From the NCBI RefSeq assembly GCF_020251205.1, contig NZ_JAIWYX010000001.1:248001-312000 (forward strand): 64,000 nt of DNA. Reading direction: 5' to 3'. The notes under the pieces were generated by a model. It worked only from the letters and a program-made list of their open reading frames with translations, did not search any database and was not told the DNA's origin. This document shows positions 53,408 to 62,516 of this stretch, one piece after another; the stretch's first letter is position 1, and every line of letters starts with the position of its first letter. The translations under genes and the position numbers were made by a program. The stretch comes from Arthrobacter sp. M4. Lineage in GTDB: Bacteria; Actinomycetota; Actinomycetes; Actinomycetales; Micrococcaceae.

Positions 53408-53462
53408 CGCCGAACTCTTTCTTTCCGCCAGTCCGGAGGGAAACCCGGAGCACTTGCAAGCA

Positions 53463-53511
53463 GAAGGCCCGGGCGGGAATTGGACCACTTCCGATTCCCG
53501 CCCGGGCCTTC
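53463..53511. terminator. Bidirectional terminator between the PAC2 gene and mshC
   Basis: GAAGGCCCGGGCGGGAAT pairs with ATTCCCGCCCGGGCCTTC around a short loop, with an 18-bp-plus perfect stem. It lies between the convergent genes, so it can serve both. Confidence 0.85.
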
Positions 53512-53565
53512 GTGACGTTGTGACCGTCAGCCGCAGGAGCGGCCGGGAGGGGTCACCGTGCGCGT

Positions 53566-54855
53566 TTAAAGTTCGACGCCGAGCAGCGCGTTGATGGCGT
53601 CCGCCACCAAAGCGCGATCCGCCGTCGAGACCGGCCCCGAAAAGGATTCAGTTTCCGTGGCCCAGCGGTCGACGGCGGCAAGCGCGCCGGGTGCGTTGAG
53701 GTCGTCCGCAAGCTCACGCCGCATGGCGTCGAGGAGCGGCAAAGCCGAGCCTTCGCGAGCATTGCTGACTGCCGCGCGCCACGCTTCAAGGCGCTGTTTG
53801 GCCTCGATGAAGGCTTCATCAGTCCAAGACCAGTCAGACCTGTAGTGGTTGGCCAGAATGGCCAGCCTGATCGCCGAGGGTTCTTCGCCGGCCGCACGCA
53901 ACGTGGAAACGAGGACCAGGTTTCCCTTGGACTTGCTCATCTTTTCGCCGTCCAGGCCAACCATGCCGGCGTGGGCGAAGTGCTCCGCCAGGGGCACGCC
54001 GGACAAGGAATAGGCGTGGCCGGCACCCATTTCATGGTGTGGGAAGACCAGGTCCGATCCCCCGCCTTGGACCGTGAACGGTGCCGGTAGGTACTTCTGG
54101 GCGATCACAGTGCATTCGATGTGCCAGCCCGGCCGGCCGTCGCCAAGGCTGGCTCCCGGCCAGCTCGGCTCGCCCTCCCGGGCTACGCGCCACAGGAGGG
54201 GGTCAAGGGCCTGGCGCTTGCCCGGCCGTCCTGGATCGCCTCCCCGTTCGGCAAAAAGTTCCAGCATCTCGGTCTCTCCAAGGCCCGAGACATCGCCCAA
54301 AGCCCAAGCGCCGGGGGCACCGGAAGCCTTGCCGGCCGCTTCGACGTCGTAGTACACGTCGCCGTCCGGTTCGCCCTCGGTTCCCGCCACGCGATAGGCC
54401 AGGCCCTCCGCCAGGAGCTTCTCAACGGCAGGCACAATGTCCGGGATGGCCTCGACTGCCCCGATGTAATGATCGGGTGGCAGGACATTCAGGGCCGTCA
54501 TGTCATCCCTAAACAACTGAACCTGGCTGGCGGCGAGGTCACGCCAGTCCACGCCCGTCGCCGTCGCCCGTTCAAGCAACGGATCGTCGACGTCTGTCAC
54601 GTTCTGGACATACTCGACGGTTTGCCCCGAATCCCTCCAGGCCCTGTTGAGGAGATCAAAGGCCACATAGCTTGCAGCGTGCCCCATGTGCGTGGCGTCA
54701 TACGGCGTGATCCCGCAGACGTACATCGACTGAACCGCCCGGCCCTCGATGGTCGCCGCCTTACCCCGCACTGTGTCGAAGAGGCTCAGGCCGGACATTT
54801 TGCCGGGAAGCTGGGGAACAGGGCGGGAAGTCCACGATTTCACAGCCTCCACCAT
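53566..54855 (-). CDS. mshC: Cysteine:glucosaminyl-inositol ligase MshC (mycothiol synthesis)
   Basis: A 429-residue class I synthetase-like enzyme that joins cysteine to GlcN-Ins with ATP in mycothiol synthesis. Zinc ligand Cys47 lies in [16 protein letters not shown], where HMGH is the HIGH motif; KMSKSKGN lies near residue 300, and [13 protein letters not shown] and [14 protein letters not shown] add zinc and substrate residues. The ATG at 54855 gives [20 protein letters not shown]; the longer open frame upstream overlaps uppP and is not family-like. It follows uppP by 4 bp, so the two are one transcript. Confidence 0.95.
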   Translation of the reverse strand: MVEAVKSWTSRPVPQLPGKMSGLSLFDTVRGKAATIEGRAVQSMYVCGITPYDATHMGHAASYVAFDLLNRAWRDSGQTVEYVQNVTDVDDPLLERATATGVDWRDLAASQVQLFRDDMTALNVLPPDHYIGAVEAIPDIVPAVEKLLAEGLAYRVAGTEGEPDGDVYYDVEAAGKASGAPGAWALGDVSGLGETEMLELFAERGGDPGRPGKRQALDPLLWRVAREGEPSWPGASLGDGRPGWHIECTVIAQKYLPAPFTVQGGGSDLVFPHHEMGAGHAYSLSGVPLAEHFAHAGMVGLDGEKMSKSKGNLVLVSTLRAAGEEPSAIRLAILANHYRSDWSWTDEAFIEAKQRLEAWRAAVSNAREGSALPLLDAMRRELADDLNAPGALAAVDRWATETESFSGPVSTADRALVADAINALLGVEL

Positions 54856-54859
54856 AGTG

Positions 54860-55693
54860 CTAGGCGCTGATGACATTGAAACCAAGCAACAGATAAAGGC
54901 CCAGCCCCAAAAGGATCCGGTACCAGACAAACAGTCGGTAACTTCGGGTGGAAACGAACTTGAGGAACCAGCCAATGATGACGTACCCGACCACGAAGGC
55001 GATAACCGTGGCCAATGCGGTTTCCGGCAGTCCGAAGGGGCCGCCAATGCCATCTTTCGCCAGCACTTTGTACAGCTGGTAAAGCCCGCTGCCGAAGACG
55101 GCAGGGATTGCCAGGAGGAACGAGTACCGGGCAGCTGCCTCACGGGTGTAGGCCATAAAGAGTCCGGCAGTGATGGTGCCGCCGGAGCGCGAAACGCCGG
55201 GAATTAGGGCCATGGCCTGCGCCAGGCCGTACAGGATGCCATGTTTGTAACTGAGGTCGGTCAGGTCCCGTTGCTGCCTGCCGATGGCGTCTGCAACGGC
55301 AAGGATGAGGCCGAACACAATAAGCATCGTCGCGACGAGCCACATGCTGCGCAACACCGACTCAATTTGGTCCTGGAACAACAAACCCAGCACAACGATC
55401 GGCAGGCTGCCCAGGATGACCAGCCAGCCCATGCGGGCATCAGGATCGTTGCGCGGTACCGTGCCCCGCAACGAACCGAACCACGCCCGGATGATCCTGA
55501 CGATGTCGCGCCAAAAGAACACAATCACTGCGGTCTCAGTCCCAAGCTGCGTTATCGCCGTGAAGGCGGCCCCAGGGTCTGCGGCGTTAGGCATGAATTC
55601 GCCGACGATGCGCAGGTGGGCGCTCGAGGAAATCGGGAGAAATTCGGTGAGGCCCTGCACCAGTCCGAGCAGGGCTGCTTCAATCCAGTTCAC
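54860..55693 (-). CDS. uppP: Undecaprenyl-diphosphatase UppP (BacA)
   Basis: A 277-residue membrane phosphatase that recycles the lipid carrier of cell-wall synthesis and confers bacitracin tolerance. The catalytic motifs are [20 protein letters not shown] and [19 protein letters not shown], separated by several transmembrane helices; [19 protein letters not shown] is the typical intervening loop. Length and helix count are normal. It lies 4 bp upstream of mshC and is divergent from the aldo/keto reductase gene. Confidence 0.96.
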   Translation of the reverse strand: MNWIEAALLGLVQGLTEFLPISSSAHLRIVGEFMPNAADPGAAFTAITQLGTETAVIVFFWRDIVRIIRAWFGSLRGTVPRNDPDARMGWLVILGSLPIVVLGLLFQDQIESVLRSMWLVATMLIVFGLILAVADAIGRQQRDLTDLSYKHGILYGLAQAMALIPGVSRSGGTITAGLFMAYTREAAARYSFLLAIPAVFGSGLYQLYKVLAKDGIGGPFGLPETALATVIAFVVGYVIIGWFLKFVSTRSYRLFVWYRILLGLGLYLLLGFNVISA

Positions 55694-55745
55694 GTGAATA
55701 GACCCTACGTCATGAACCCGTGCAACTGCCCGTAAGCTAGCTGCT

Positions 55746-56699
55746 ATGCAGCAGCGTTACGTTGGCAACAGCGGATTCCGGGTATCCGCATTGTCGCTCG
55801 GGACCATGTCCTGGGCCCATGAGACCGATGAGCAGGATGCAGCAGAACTGCTACGCACGTTCGTTGACGCCGGCGGCACCCTTGTGGACACAGCGTCGTC
55901 ATATGCGGACGGCCAGTCCGAGGCAATGCTGGGCACGCTGTTGGGAGACGTCGTCGCCCGTTCCGAGGTGGTGATCGCCACCAAAGCGGGCCTGACTCCT
56001 GCTGATCGGAGGAACCGGGTGGACGCGTCCCGGGGTGCGCTGCTTTCCGGACTCGACGCCAGCCTGGCGCGGCTCGGCACGGATTACGTTGACATCTGGT
56101 TCGCCCAAGCGTGGGACGGAAACGTGCCCTTGGAGGAAACACTGTCCGCTCTTGAGTTCGCTGTGAGTTCCGGTCGCTCCCGCTATGTGGGTGTCTCTAA
56201 CTACAACGGCTGGCAGACAGCCAAGGCAGCAGCTGTTGCCGGCGTCACGCTGGTGGCCAACCAGTCCGAGTATTCGCTGCTGAACCGGAGGCCGGAGCAG
56301 GAATTGGTACCGGCCATTGAAGACGCGGGCCTGGGCCTGATGGCGTGGGGTCCGTTGGGACGTGGCGTGCTGAGCGGCAAGTATAGGGGCCAAATACCAG
56401 CTGAATCGCGCGCGGGCCGCGGGCGGTTGAGCGCGTACGTGGAACCCTACCTGGAGCCCGGTTCGTCACGAGTGGTTGAGGCAGTTGCAATGGCCGCCCG
56501 CGGACTCGGCCGGCAACCTCTTGACGTGGCCCTTTCGTGGTTGCTGGCCCAGCCGGCCGTTGCGACGGCGGTTGTGGGCCCACGGATGCCTGTGCAGCTT
56601 AAGGAACTCCTGGATGCCGCGCTGTCCACCTTGCCGGCGGAGATTTCGCGTGCACTCGAAGACGTCTCTGAGGGTACCGGACCTGCCGCGCGGAGCTAA
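55746..56699 (+). CDS. Aldo/keto reductase family protein
   Basis: A 317-residue TIM-barrel oxidoreductase, [20 protein letters not shown]. Recognisable residues are Asp48 and Tyr54 in [11 protein letters not shown] and Lys in [12 protein letters not shown]. At the position of the catalytic His the sequence reads [20 protein letters not shown], with Gln instead of the usual His. [16 protein letters not shown] and the NADPH-binding end [14 protein letters not shown] follow. The substitution suggests altered or weak activity, or a different proton donor. A terminator lies 16 bp after the stop. Confidence 0.88.
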   Translation: MQQRYVGNSGFRVSALSLGTMSWAHETDEQDAAELLRTFVDAGGTLVDTASSYADGQSEAMLGTLLGDVVARSEVVIATKAGLTPADRRNRVDASRGALLSGLDASLARLGTDYVDIWFAQAWDGNVPLEETLSALEFAVSSGRSRYVGVSNYNGWQTAKAAAVAGVTLVANQSEYSLLNRRPEQELVPAIEDAGLGLMAWGPLGRGVLSGKYRGQIPAESRAGRGRLSAYVEPYLEPGSSRVVEAVAMAARGLGRQPLDVALSWLLAQPAVATAVVGPRMPVQLKELLDAALSTLPAEISRALEDVSEGTGPAARS

Positions 56700-56714
56700 C
56701 GTCGCTGCGTAAGC

Positions 56715-56749
56715 AAGAGCTACACCCGCCTAACGGGTGCAGCTCTTTA
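56715..56749. terminator. Terminator after the aldo/keto reductase gene
   Basis: AAGAGCTACACCCG and CGGGTGCAGCTCTT pair with one A-C mismatch around CCTAA. It lies between two convergent genes and has a short T tail. Confidence 0.8.
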
Positions 56750-56762
56750 TGCCCGGCTCGGG

Positions 56763-57029
56763 CTATTGATCAAGGATCTCCAGCTCGTCTTCGTCATCCA
56801 GCGCGGTGCTTTCTTCCTCTTCGTCCTCCTCGTCGAACACCTGGAGAGGAGTAACTTCCGAGTAGGCTTCGTAGAGCGAATCCTCGTACACTTCAAAGGC
56901 GTCAGCGACGGCAAAAAAAGCCGCCTCGACGGCTGGATCCCCTTCGCCCCGGCGGGCAGAAACAGCAACAAGATGCTCTTCCAAAGCGGCAGTCAAAGAC
57001 TGAAGCGCGACACGCGGATCGATGCTCAT
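56763..57029 (-). CDS. Small acidic hypothetical protein
   Basis: An 88-residue protein, MSIDPRVALQSLTAALEEHL, mostly helical in its first 60 residues (AVEAAFFAVADAFEVYEDSL) and ending in a long acidic run (residues 67-85, rich in Glu and Asp). I do not recognise a domain. It is conserved in Arthrobacter as far as I recall, with the name primosomal protein sometimes attached without clear basis. It is divergent from the DUF5703 gene, with a 39-bp gap. Confidence 0.72.
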   Translation of the reverse strand: MSIDPRVALQSLTAALEEHLVAVSARRGEGDPAVEAAFFAVADAFEVYEDSLYEAYSEVTPLQVFDEEDEEEESTALDDEDELEILDQ

Positions 57030-57068
57030 GACTTCACGTTAGTCTGAAAAGGACGAAAATGGAGAGCG

Positions 57069-57302
57069 ATGAGGGAACAATTTCTGAGGAGTTCCGTCGA
57101 ACGGGAACGGGACTACCTGCGGCAGTACGAGTACCTTGTACTGACAGTCAGCCCTGACGATTCCCTGCCCGAGGCTCGGCGCCGCCTGGTTGAGCACTCG
57201 GAGTATGGCAAGTGGGAGCTGGAACGCAGCAGGCTTTACATGGGCGGGGCCCGGCGATTCTGGTTGCGCCGGAAAATCATGCCTGTGCAACGCACGGCGT
57301 GA
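57069..57302 (+). CDS. DUF5703 family protein
   Basis: A 77-residue basic protein, MREQFLRSSVERERDYLRQY, then EYLVLTVSPDDSLPEARRRL, then EHSEYGKWELERSRLYMGGA and RRFWLRRKIMPVQR. This is the whole DUF5703 domain, found in many actinobacteria. The role is unknown; high Arg content hints at a nucleic-acid or membrane-surface partner. It is convergent with the acyl-CoA dehydrogenase gene. Confidence 0.85.
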   Translation: MREQFLRSSVERERDYLRQYEYLVLTVSPDDSLPEARRRLVEHSEYGKWELERSRLYMGGARRFWLRRKIMPVQRTA

Positions 57303-57347
57303 CGCGGCTCCGCGTTTTTCCTTGTGCGGCACTGTTCGTTTGGCGGT

Positions 57348-58508
57348 TTAGCTTTCGAGCGGACCGAGCCAGGCGGTTGCCACGGTGTTGTGCGCCGACT
57401 CGTCGTCTGATGGATGAAAAATGCCCGCAAGCACGTCCCTGTACAGCCTCTCGAGCTCCGATCCACGGAAGTAGCTTGACCCTCCCGAAATGCGGATGGC
57501 CAGGTCCACCGCTGTGCGAGCCGTCTCTGTGGCCCGAACTTTGAGGCCCACAAGGCGGGAGAACCAGTGTTGCCCGTGGTCGACCAACTGATCAACGTCC
57601 CGGGTCACCGAGGCAAGGTGCGGATAGAGGCCGTCCATGGCCATCGCCGCGTCCGCCACCTTCCAACGGATGTCGGGATCCTGTGCGTAGCTGCGGCCCC
57701 CGAACTTGAACGACGTTCGTCGGGTTGCCGCTTCCACGGCTAATTCCAGCGCACGTTGGCCGATACCTGCGTAAACTGCGGCCAGCAAGGATTCGAAGCA
57801 CGCGAAGATCGCGAAGATGAGCGGATCGGCATTAGGGCCTACTGGGAGTTTGCGGAACACGCGCCCTGCCGGAACCACGGCGCCTTCCAGCAGAGTTGTG
57901 CAGGACTGACTGGCCCGCATACCCAAGGCGTCCCAGTCATCCAGGATGCGGTAGCCTGCTGTATCCCGCGTGATAAAGCCGTGCACGAGCTCCCCGGCTC
58001 CGTCCCGGGCTCCAGCGTCCTTCCCGAAGATGCCGAGCCTTGTCCACACCGGTGAAAGGCTCGTAAAGATCTTGCGCCCCGTGAAGGCGTAGGAGCCATC
58101 CTCCAGGGGCTCTGCGGTGGTTGTCGAGTCGAACAACACCGAGTCATTGCCGGCCTCTGAGTTACCAAATGCGAAAATCTCATCGCCAGCGGCTTCCTCG
58201 AGCACGAAGGCCAGCGTGTTGTCGCCCCGGGCTGAGAGCAACTGGGCCACGCCCGTCCATACCAAATGCATATTGATGGCCAGTGCCGTGGCTGGTGCAG
58301 CCGTCGCGAGCCTGCGCTGCAACCCAGCCGTCGCTTCAAGCCCCAGGCCCAGTCCGCCGTCGTACTCCGGGACGAATGCTTTCAGGTACTTCGCAGCTTG
58401 AAGCTCTTGGAGGTCTTCGTGGAAGAACTCGTTGCGGCTGTCGTAGCCAGCTGCCCTGTCCCGAATGCGATTTAGCAGGGCATCGGGAAGGACATCCTCG
58501 GGAAGCAT
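57348..58508 (-). CDS. Acyl-CoA dehydrogenase family protein
   Basis: A 386-residue flavoprotein. The N-terminal helical domain (LQELQAAKYLKAFVPEYDGG) is followed by the beta domain (EIFAFGNSEAGNDSVLFDST, GRKIFTSLSPVWTRLGIFGK, MRASQSCTTLLEGAVVPAGR) and the C-terminal FAD-binding helices (FGGRSYAQDPDIRWKVADAA, RISGGSSYFRGSELERLYRD). A catalytic Glu of the classic type is not obvious, and the sequence is closer to the hydroxylase-like acyl-CoA dehydrogenases, so the reaction is uncertain. It overlaps nothing and starts 2 bp after the M20 peptidase stop. Confidence 0.86.
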   Translation of the reverse strand: MLPEDVLPDALLNRIRDRAAGYDSRNEFFHEDLQELQAAKYLKAFVPEYDGGLGLGLEATAGLQRRLATAAPATALAINMHLVWTGVAQLLSARGDNTLAFVLEEAAGDEIFAFGNSEAGNDSVLFDSTTTAEPLEDGSYAFTGRKIFTSLSPVWTRLGIFGKDAGARDGAGELVHGFITRDTAGYRILDDWDALGMRASQSCTTLLEGAVVPAGRVFRKLPVGPNADPLIFAIFACFESLLAAVYAGIGQRALELAVEAATRRTSFKFGGRSYAQDPDIRWKVADAAMAMDGLYPHLASVTRDVDQLVDHGQHWFSRLVGLKVRATETARTAVDLAIRISGGSSYFRGSELERLYRDVLAGIFHPSDDESAHNTVATAWLGPLES

Positions 58509-58510
58509 GG

Positions 58511-59815
58511 CTAGTAGCTGCTCAGCAGGCGGTTGAGTACGCGCGCCCCGAACTGGAGAGAATCGGCCGGTACGCGCTCGTCGACGCCATGGAACATGCC
58601 GGTGAAGTCCAACTCGTCCGGAAGGCGCAATGGCGCGAACCCATACCCAGTGACACCCAGGCGGCTCAGGGACTTATTGTCGGTTCCGCCGGACAGCGTG
58701 TAGGGAAGGACCTTGGCGCCAGGATCTTCGGCATGAAGCGCGTCCACCATGGAGTCCACGAGGCTGCCGGAGAAGGCAACTTCAAGCGATACGTCGTTGT
58801 GGACGCTGCTGACCTCAACCCCGCTTCCGGCGAGCTCCTTGACCACTTCAAGCACATGGTCCGCCTGGCCGGGCAGCGTGCGGCAATCCACCAAGGCCTC
58901 CGCGGATTCGGGGATGACGTTGTGCTTGTAACCGCCAGCCAACAATGTTGGGTTGGTGGTGTTCTGGAGCGTGGCGCCCACAAAACGCGCAACGGTCCCC
59001 AACTCCTTGAGGAGCGCGTCCGGGTTGTCCTGGTCGAATTCGACGCCGGTGAGTTCTGTTACGCCGTCAAGGAACTGCCGAGTGGTCGGCGTGAGTTCAA
59101 TGGGCCAGCGATATTCACCGATGCGGGCGACGGCGGCTGCAAGCCGCGTGACGGCGTTGTCCGTGTTGATCTGGGAGCCGTGGCCGGCACGCCCGTGGGC
59201 GACCAGGTGGAGCCAGTTGAGTCCCTTCTCTGCCGTCTGCAGGAGATAGGTTCGCCGTCCGCCGATGGTCGCCGAGAAACCCCCCACTTCCGAGATTGCT
59301 TCGGTAGCGCCCTCGAACAGGTCCGGACGATGGTCAACTGCATACCGGGCACCGTGTTTGCCGCCAGCTTCCTCGTCCGCGAAGAACGCGAAGATGAGGT
59401 CGCGTTTGGGCTTGCGTCCAGTGCGGGCGAAGTCCCGCATCACGGACAGGATCATGGCGTCCATGTCCTTCATGTCTACTGCCCCGCGGCCCCAGATCAG
59501 TCCGTCCTTCAATTCGGCGCCGAAGGGGTCTACGGACCACTGATCTTTGAGGGCCGGTACAACGTCAAGGTGGCCGTGGACGACCAGTGCACCGGCCGAG
59601 GGGTCCTCGCCCTCGAGCCGCGTTACCAGGCTGGTGCGTCCGGGCTCCGATTCAAAAATTTCGACGTCGAGGCCTACGTCGGTGATCAATCCGGCGGCGT
59701 ACTCGGCTGCCTTCCGCTCGCCCGGTCCGGAGCCGTCACCGTAGTTGGACGTGTCGATCCGGATGAGCTCCTGGCAGATCTGGACTACTTCATCCTCCGG
59801 CAGCACGCTGGTCAT
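58511..59815 (-). CDS. M20 family metallopeptidase
   Basis: A 434-residue dinuclear zinc hydrolase. Metal and catalytic residues are in VVHGHLDVVPALKDQWSVDP (His, catalytic Asp), WGRGAVDMKDMDAMILSVMR (bridging Asp), FFADEEAGGKHGARYAVDHR (catalytic Glu and ligand) and TGMFHGVDERVPADSLQFGA (terminal His). The dimerisation domain contains LHLVAHGRAGHGSQINTDNA. It resembles the M20/M25/M40 dipeptidase group. The downstream acyl-CoA dehydrogenase gene is 2 bp away, so the pair is cotranscribed. Confidence 0.93.
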   Translation of the reverse strand: MTSVLPEDEVVQICQELIRIDTSNYGDGSGPGERKAAEYAAGLITDVGLDVEIFESEPGRTSLVTRLEGEDPSAGALVVHGHLDVVPALKDQWSVDPFGAELKDGLIWGRGAVDMKDMDAMILSVMRDFARTGRKPKRDLIFAFFADEEAGGKHGARYAVDHRPDLFEGATEAISEVGGFSATIGGRRTYLLQTAEKGLNWLHLVAHGRAGHGSQINTDNAVTRLAAAVARIGEYRWPIELTPTTRQFLDGVTELTGVEFDQDNPDALLKELGTVARFVGATLQNTTNPTLLAGGYKHNVIPESAEALVDCRTLPGQADHVLEVVKELAGSGVEVSSVHNDVSLEVAFSGSLVDSMVDALHAEDPGAKVLPYTLSGGTDNKSLSRLGVTGYGFAPLRLPDELDFTGMFHGVDERVPADSLQFGARVLNRLLSSY

Positions 59816-60112
59816 GGTGGCTCCTTAGCTCAAGTCGCAGGCTTTAGGGTCGCGGGCTCGATAGTGTTCATGGACGGGCTCGGCGCCGCTCCCCTCAGCC
59901 TACCCATCAGTCAGTCCCCCGGCTTCTCCGTTCGTCACTCAACAATGTTCCGACGGGGAATGGTGGGCCGGCGAGGCACGCTCCCGGACGGTTCTTTGGC
60001 CCTGACAAGGCCCGATTGTTTTTTTCGGGAAAGTTCGTGTTAGAGTTTTTCTCGCTGCTTCGGAGGAAAGCGAAGCGCTGAAAGGCGCAAAGCACAGCTT
60101 CGAAAACCACCT

Positions 60113-60196
60113 GCGCGGGTGGCGGAATGGCAGACGCGCTAGCTTGAGGTGCTAGTGCCCGATTAGGGCGTGGGGGTTCAAGTCCCCCTCCGCGCA
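60113..60196 (+). tRNA. tRNA-Leu, anticodon GAG
   Basis: An 84-nt class II tRNA. The acceptor arms GCGCGGG and TCCGCGC pair with one G-U; the anticodon stem CTAGC/GCTAG encloses the loop TTGAGGT, giving anticodon GAG (CUC/CUU codons). The variable arm GTGCCCGATTAGGGCG is long, as in leucine tRNAs, and the T arm GGGGG-TTCAAGT-CCCCC is canonical. The 3' CCA is not encoded. A terminator follows 5 nt later. Confidence 0.96.
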
Positions 60197-60201
60197 CAAC
60201 G

Positions 60202-60228
60202 AAAACCCCGGAATTCCGGGGTTTTTTT
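60202..60228 (+). terminator. Rho-independent terminator of tRNA-Leu
   Basis: AAAACCCCGGAATT and its complement CCGGGGTTTTTTT form a stem of 8-10 bp centred on GAATTC, followed by seven T residues. Confidence 0.9.
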
Positions 60229-60280
60229 GTGCCCAGAATTCGAGCCTCCGTGTTTTCAATCACAGAGTGTCTTAAATCAC

Positions 60281-60333
60281 GGGACGCCCCTCCTTCTGGT
60301 CCCGGCGAACTGGTCCCAGCAGGAGAGGCGCCC
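60281..60333 (-). terminator. Long imperfect hairpin downstream of the YqeY-like gene
   Basis: GGGACGCCCCTCCTTCTGGT (from 60281) pairs with a few mismatches with CCCAGCAGGAGAGGCGCCC (to 60333). It lies 20 bp beyond the yqeY stop codon on its transcript, so it probably ends that message. There is no U-run. Confidence 0.55.
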
Positions 60334-60352
60334 TTCGGATGGCCTCATCCGG

Positions 60353-60817
60353 CTATGTCAGGCGTTGGCGGACGATATCGCTGACTGCCTTCCCATCGAA
60401 ACGGCCCGCCACCTTTTCGCTGACCGGCTTCATGACTGCGGACATATGGCTGAGGGACAGCTCCTGACCCGCAGCCCGCATGTCGGCAATCGCACCGTCC
60501 ACGATGGCTTCCACGTCGGCGGCCGACAGGGGCTCGGGCAGGTAGGTTTCGATGACCTCTGCCTCTGCGATCTCGGCTGCCGCCCGGTCGGCCTCACCGG
60601 CGTCGGTGTAGAGTGCAGCCGTTTCGCGGCGTTTGTGGGCTTCTTTCTGGAGCATCGTAGTGATCTCGGCGTCGTTCAGCTCCACGGGCTCCTTGCCCGC
60701 TTTCTCGCGCGTCTCGATCTCGCCCAGGACATTCCGTACGGTGTTGAGCGCGACCTTATCGTGGTCCTTCATGTGAACGACAACGTCAGCGTGCAGCCGT
60801 TCTTTTAATGTGCTCAT
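60353..60817 (-). CDS. GatB/YqeY domain-containing protein
   Basis: A 154-residue protein consisting of the YqeY domain: MSTLKERLHADVVVHMKDHD, NTVRNVLGEIETREKAGKEP, LNDAEITTMLQKEAHKRRET, EAEVIETYLPEPLSAADVEA and MKPVSEKVAGRFDGKAVSDI. The last part is related to the tRNA-binding tail domain of GatB. No enzymatic activity is known for stand-alone YqeY. It starts 12 bp after the MBL hydrolase gene ends and may be cotranscribed with it. Confidence 0.92.
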   Translation of the reverse strand: MSTLKERLHADVVVHMKDHDKVALNTVRNVLGEIETREKAGKEPVELNDAEITTMLQKEAHKRRETAALYTDAGEADRAAAEIAEAEVIETYLPEPLSAADVEAIVDGAIADMRAAGQELSLSHMSAVMKPVSEKVAGRFDGKAVSDIVRQRLT

Positions 60818-60829
60818 GATGACCTCGTT

Positions 60830-61585
60830 TCAAGAGAACCTGACACTCCCATGATGCACCTGCAGCGAGGAGACAGCATCGCGAAGCGGGAGGGCAAGTG
60901 CCGGTCCATGCCCGGGCAGAATCAGGTCCGCTTCAACGCCGTCGAGCATTGACAAAGAGCTGACGGCGCCGTCGCGGTCGTAGTGGAACATTGAGTGCAG
61001 CATTTGGGGTTCTGAGCGTCCAGAGATCGGATGCCCAGTCACGAAGGAGTCACCCACCGCAATAACCCCGGCCGTACGGAAGAGGTACACAGTGTTGCCG
61101 GGAGTGTGGCCCGGGAGGATTAAGGCCTCGGGTGACCGGGGCAGTTCCCTTAATTGCTCCGGCGTCCACGCATTGGCGGCGACTGCGGGGCGAGCCTTCA
61201 ATGCACCCGCACGTAGGGCGTGGAGCATCCAACGGAACGCCCGGGGTCGCCAGGCTCGAAGTAAAACTTGGCCAAGTGTGATCTGATGCTTCACTTCGCC
61301 GCGGACATGGGCCAATTCCTGCGGGCTGCAGAGGACGGGTACCCCATATGCTTCGGCAAGGTGCTGCGCTCCCCCGGTGTGATCCACATGGCCATGGGTG
61401 ATGAGAACTGCCGCCGCCTTGGCAGGCTCCAAACCAAGCTGAGTGATCGAATTGAGGACGTCGTCGGTGTCTGCCGGGTAACCGGTATCAATGAGCAGGT
61501 AGGAGTCACCTTCCCTGACAATAATCCAATTGGATGCGGGGCCCTCAACTAGGAAAAACCCTTCTCGGGGTTCGCTAATCTTCAC
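60830..61585 (-). CDS. Metallo-beta-lactamase fold hydrolase
   Basis: A 251-residue protein starting at GTG 61585 (VKISEPREGFFLVEGPASNW). The open frame extends 32 codons upstream, but that would overlap the htdX-like gene by about 85 bp. The metal motif is AAVLITHGHVDHTGGAQHLA (HxHxDH), with LPGHTPGNTVYLFR, VIAVGDSFVTGHPI and LPGHGPALALPLRDAV supplying further His and Asp. It is a general MBL hydrolase (thioesterase, lactonase or similar). It lies directly downstream of the FabG4/HtdX operon. Confidence 0.88.
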   Translation of the reverse strand: MKISEPREGFFLVEGPASNWIIVREGDSYLLIDTGYPADTDDVLNSITQLGLEPAKAAAVLITHGHVDHTGGAQHLAEAYGVPVLCSPQELAHVRGEVKHQITLGQVLLRAWRPRAFRWMLHALRAGALKARPAVAANAWTPEQLRELPRSPEALILPGHTPGNTVYLFRTAGVIAVGDSFVTGHPISGRSEPQMLHSMFHYDRDGAVSSLSMLDGVEADLILPGHGPALALPLRDAVSSLQVHHGSVRFS

Positions 61586-61595
61586 GTGCCACAAG

Positions 61596-62516
61596 CTACA
61601 GGGCTGTGACGCTCCCGCTGAAATGCCGACGTCCGCTGCGTGGGTTCCATGCAACATAGTCCGAATGTTGCCAGTGTCCATTCATCCCCTGGCTCGTGGC
61701 GATTTCCAGGGCAACGCGGGCCGGGAGGAACACTGGAGCTTCAAATTGCACATCCCATGCAAATGTTTCCCCTCTTGCAGCGCCGACATCAGCCAACGCC
61801 CTGGAAGCGAGATACATCCCATGCGCGATGGACCGCGGGAGGCCCAGCGCCCTCGCGGAAAGCGCGTTGAGGTGTATCGGATTGAAGTCCCCTGAGACAC
61901 CGGCATACATTCTTCCGACATCAAGACCCAGTTCCCAGACACCGGTCGGGACCGGCGGTGTGAAGGAAGTGCCCTGGGATGGGACAAGTGGTTTGTCTAT
62001 GCCAGGAAGGAACACCCCCTTCGCGAGGTACGTGGAGGTTCCCCGCCAGACAACCTTCTCCGTTCCATGGATACGCACTTCGGCCAGAACGTCCAGCTGC
62101 GTGCCGGACCGGTGTCCGGCTAGGTTTTCCGTCCAGGCACGGATATCCAGGGTTTCGGTGAACAGGACAGGTGCCAATTGCTCCACGTGGTTTTTCAGGT
62201 GGATCATCCCGAGCAAGGGCAACGGGAAGTCGTCCCGGTTAAGGACGCTCATGGACACCGGGAACGCCAGGGCGTGGATGAAACCCGCAGGCAACACGTC
62301 GCTGGCCGTTTCACCAAGCAGGTGCTGGTACGAGGTCAGCTTCGCGATGTCGACCCGGACCGCGCGCACCTCATGGCTGCCGGTAGGTAGCTTGGGATCA
62401 GGGTGCGCCCCCAGGATCCTCCGCCGTGCCGTATTGGCCGCCGCGTTCAAGTACAGCTTGGAAAGGGAGGGAACGTCTCCCAGAATGATTGGCTGCTCCG
62501 CAAGTTGTCCGCTCAT
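61596..62516 (-). CDS. htdX: HtdX-like MaoC-type 3-hydroxyacyl thioester dehydratase
   Basis: A 306-residue double-hotdog protein. The C-terminal hotdog holds the hydratase-2 motif in YAGVSGDFNPIHLNALSARA (Asp and His catalytic) and LPRSIAHGMYLASRALADVG. The N-terminal half (SYQHLLGETASDVLPAGFIH) is a degenerate hotdog. The gene overlaps the stop of the FabG4-like gene by 4 nt. In Mycobacterium tuberculosis the corresponding htdX gene lies beside fabG4 and fadA2; the same order here supports the name. Confidence 0.9.
   Translation of the reverse strand: MSGQLAEQPIILGDVPSLSKLYLNAAANTARRRILGAHPDPKLPTGSHEVRAVRVDIAKLTSYQHLLGETASDVLPAGFIHALAFPVSMSVLNRDDFPLPLLGMIHLKNHVEQLAPVLFTETLDIRAWTENLAGHRSGTQLDVLAEVRIHGTEKVVWRGTSTYLAKGVFLPGIDKPLVPSQGTSFTPPVPTGVWELGLDVGRMYAGVSGDFNPIHLNALSARALGLPRSIAHGMYLASRALADVGAARGETFAWDVQFEAPVFLPARVALEIATSQGMNGHWQHSDYVAWNPRSGRRHFSGSVTAL

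Noticed and set aside
58283..60043. Long plus-strand frame of 586 codons
   Set aside because: It runs antisense through the M20 peptidase gene, has no family motifs, and reflects high GC at third codon positions.
59907..60263. Minus-strand frame of 118 codons containing GGGLEPPRPNRALAPQAS
   Set aside because: It is the antisense of tRNA-Leu; this peptide is a well-known artefact of translating tRNA genes backwards.
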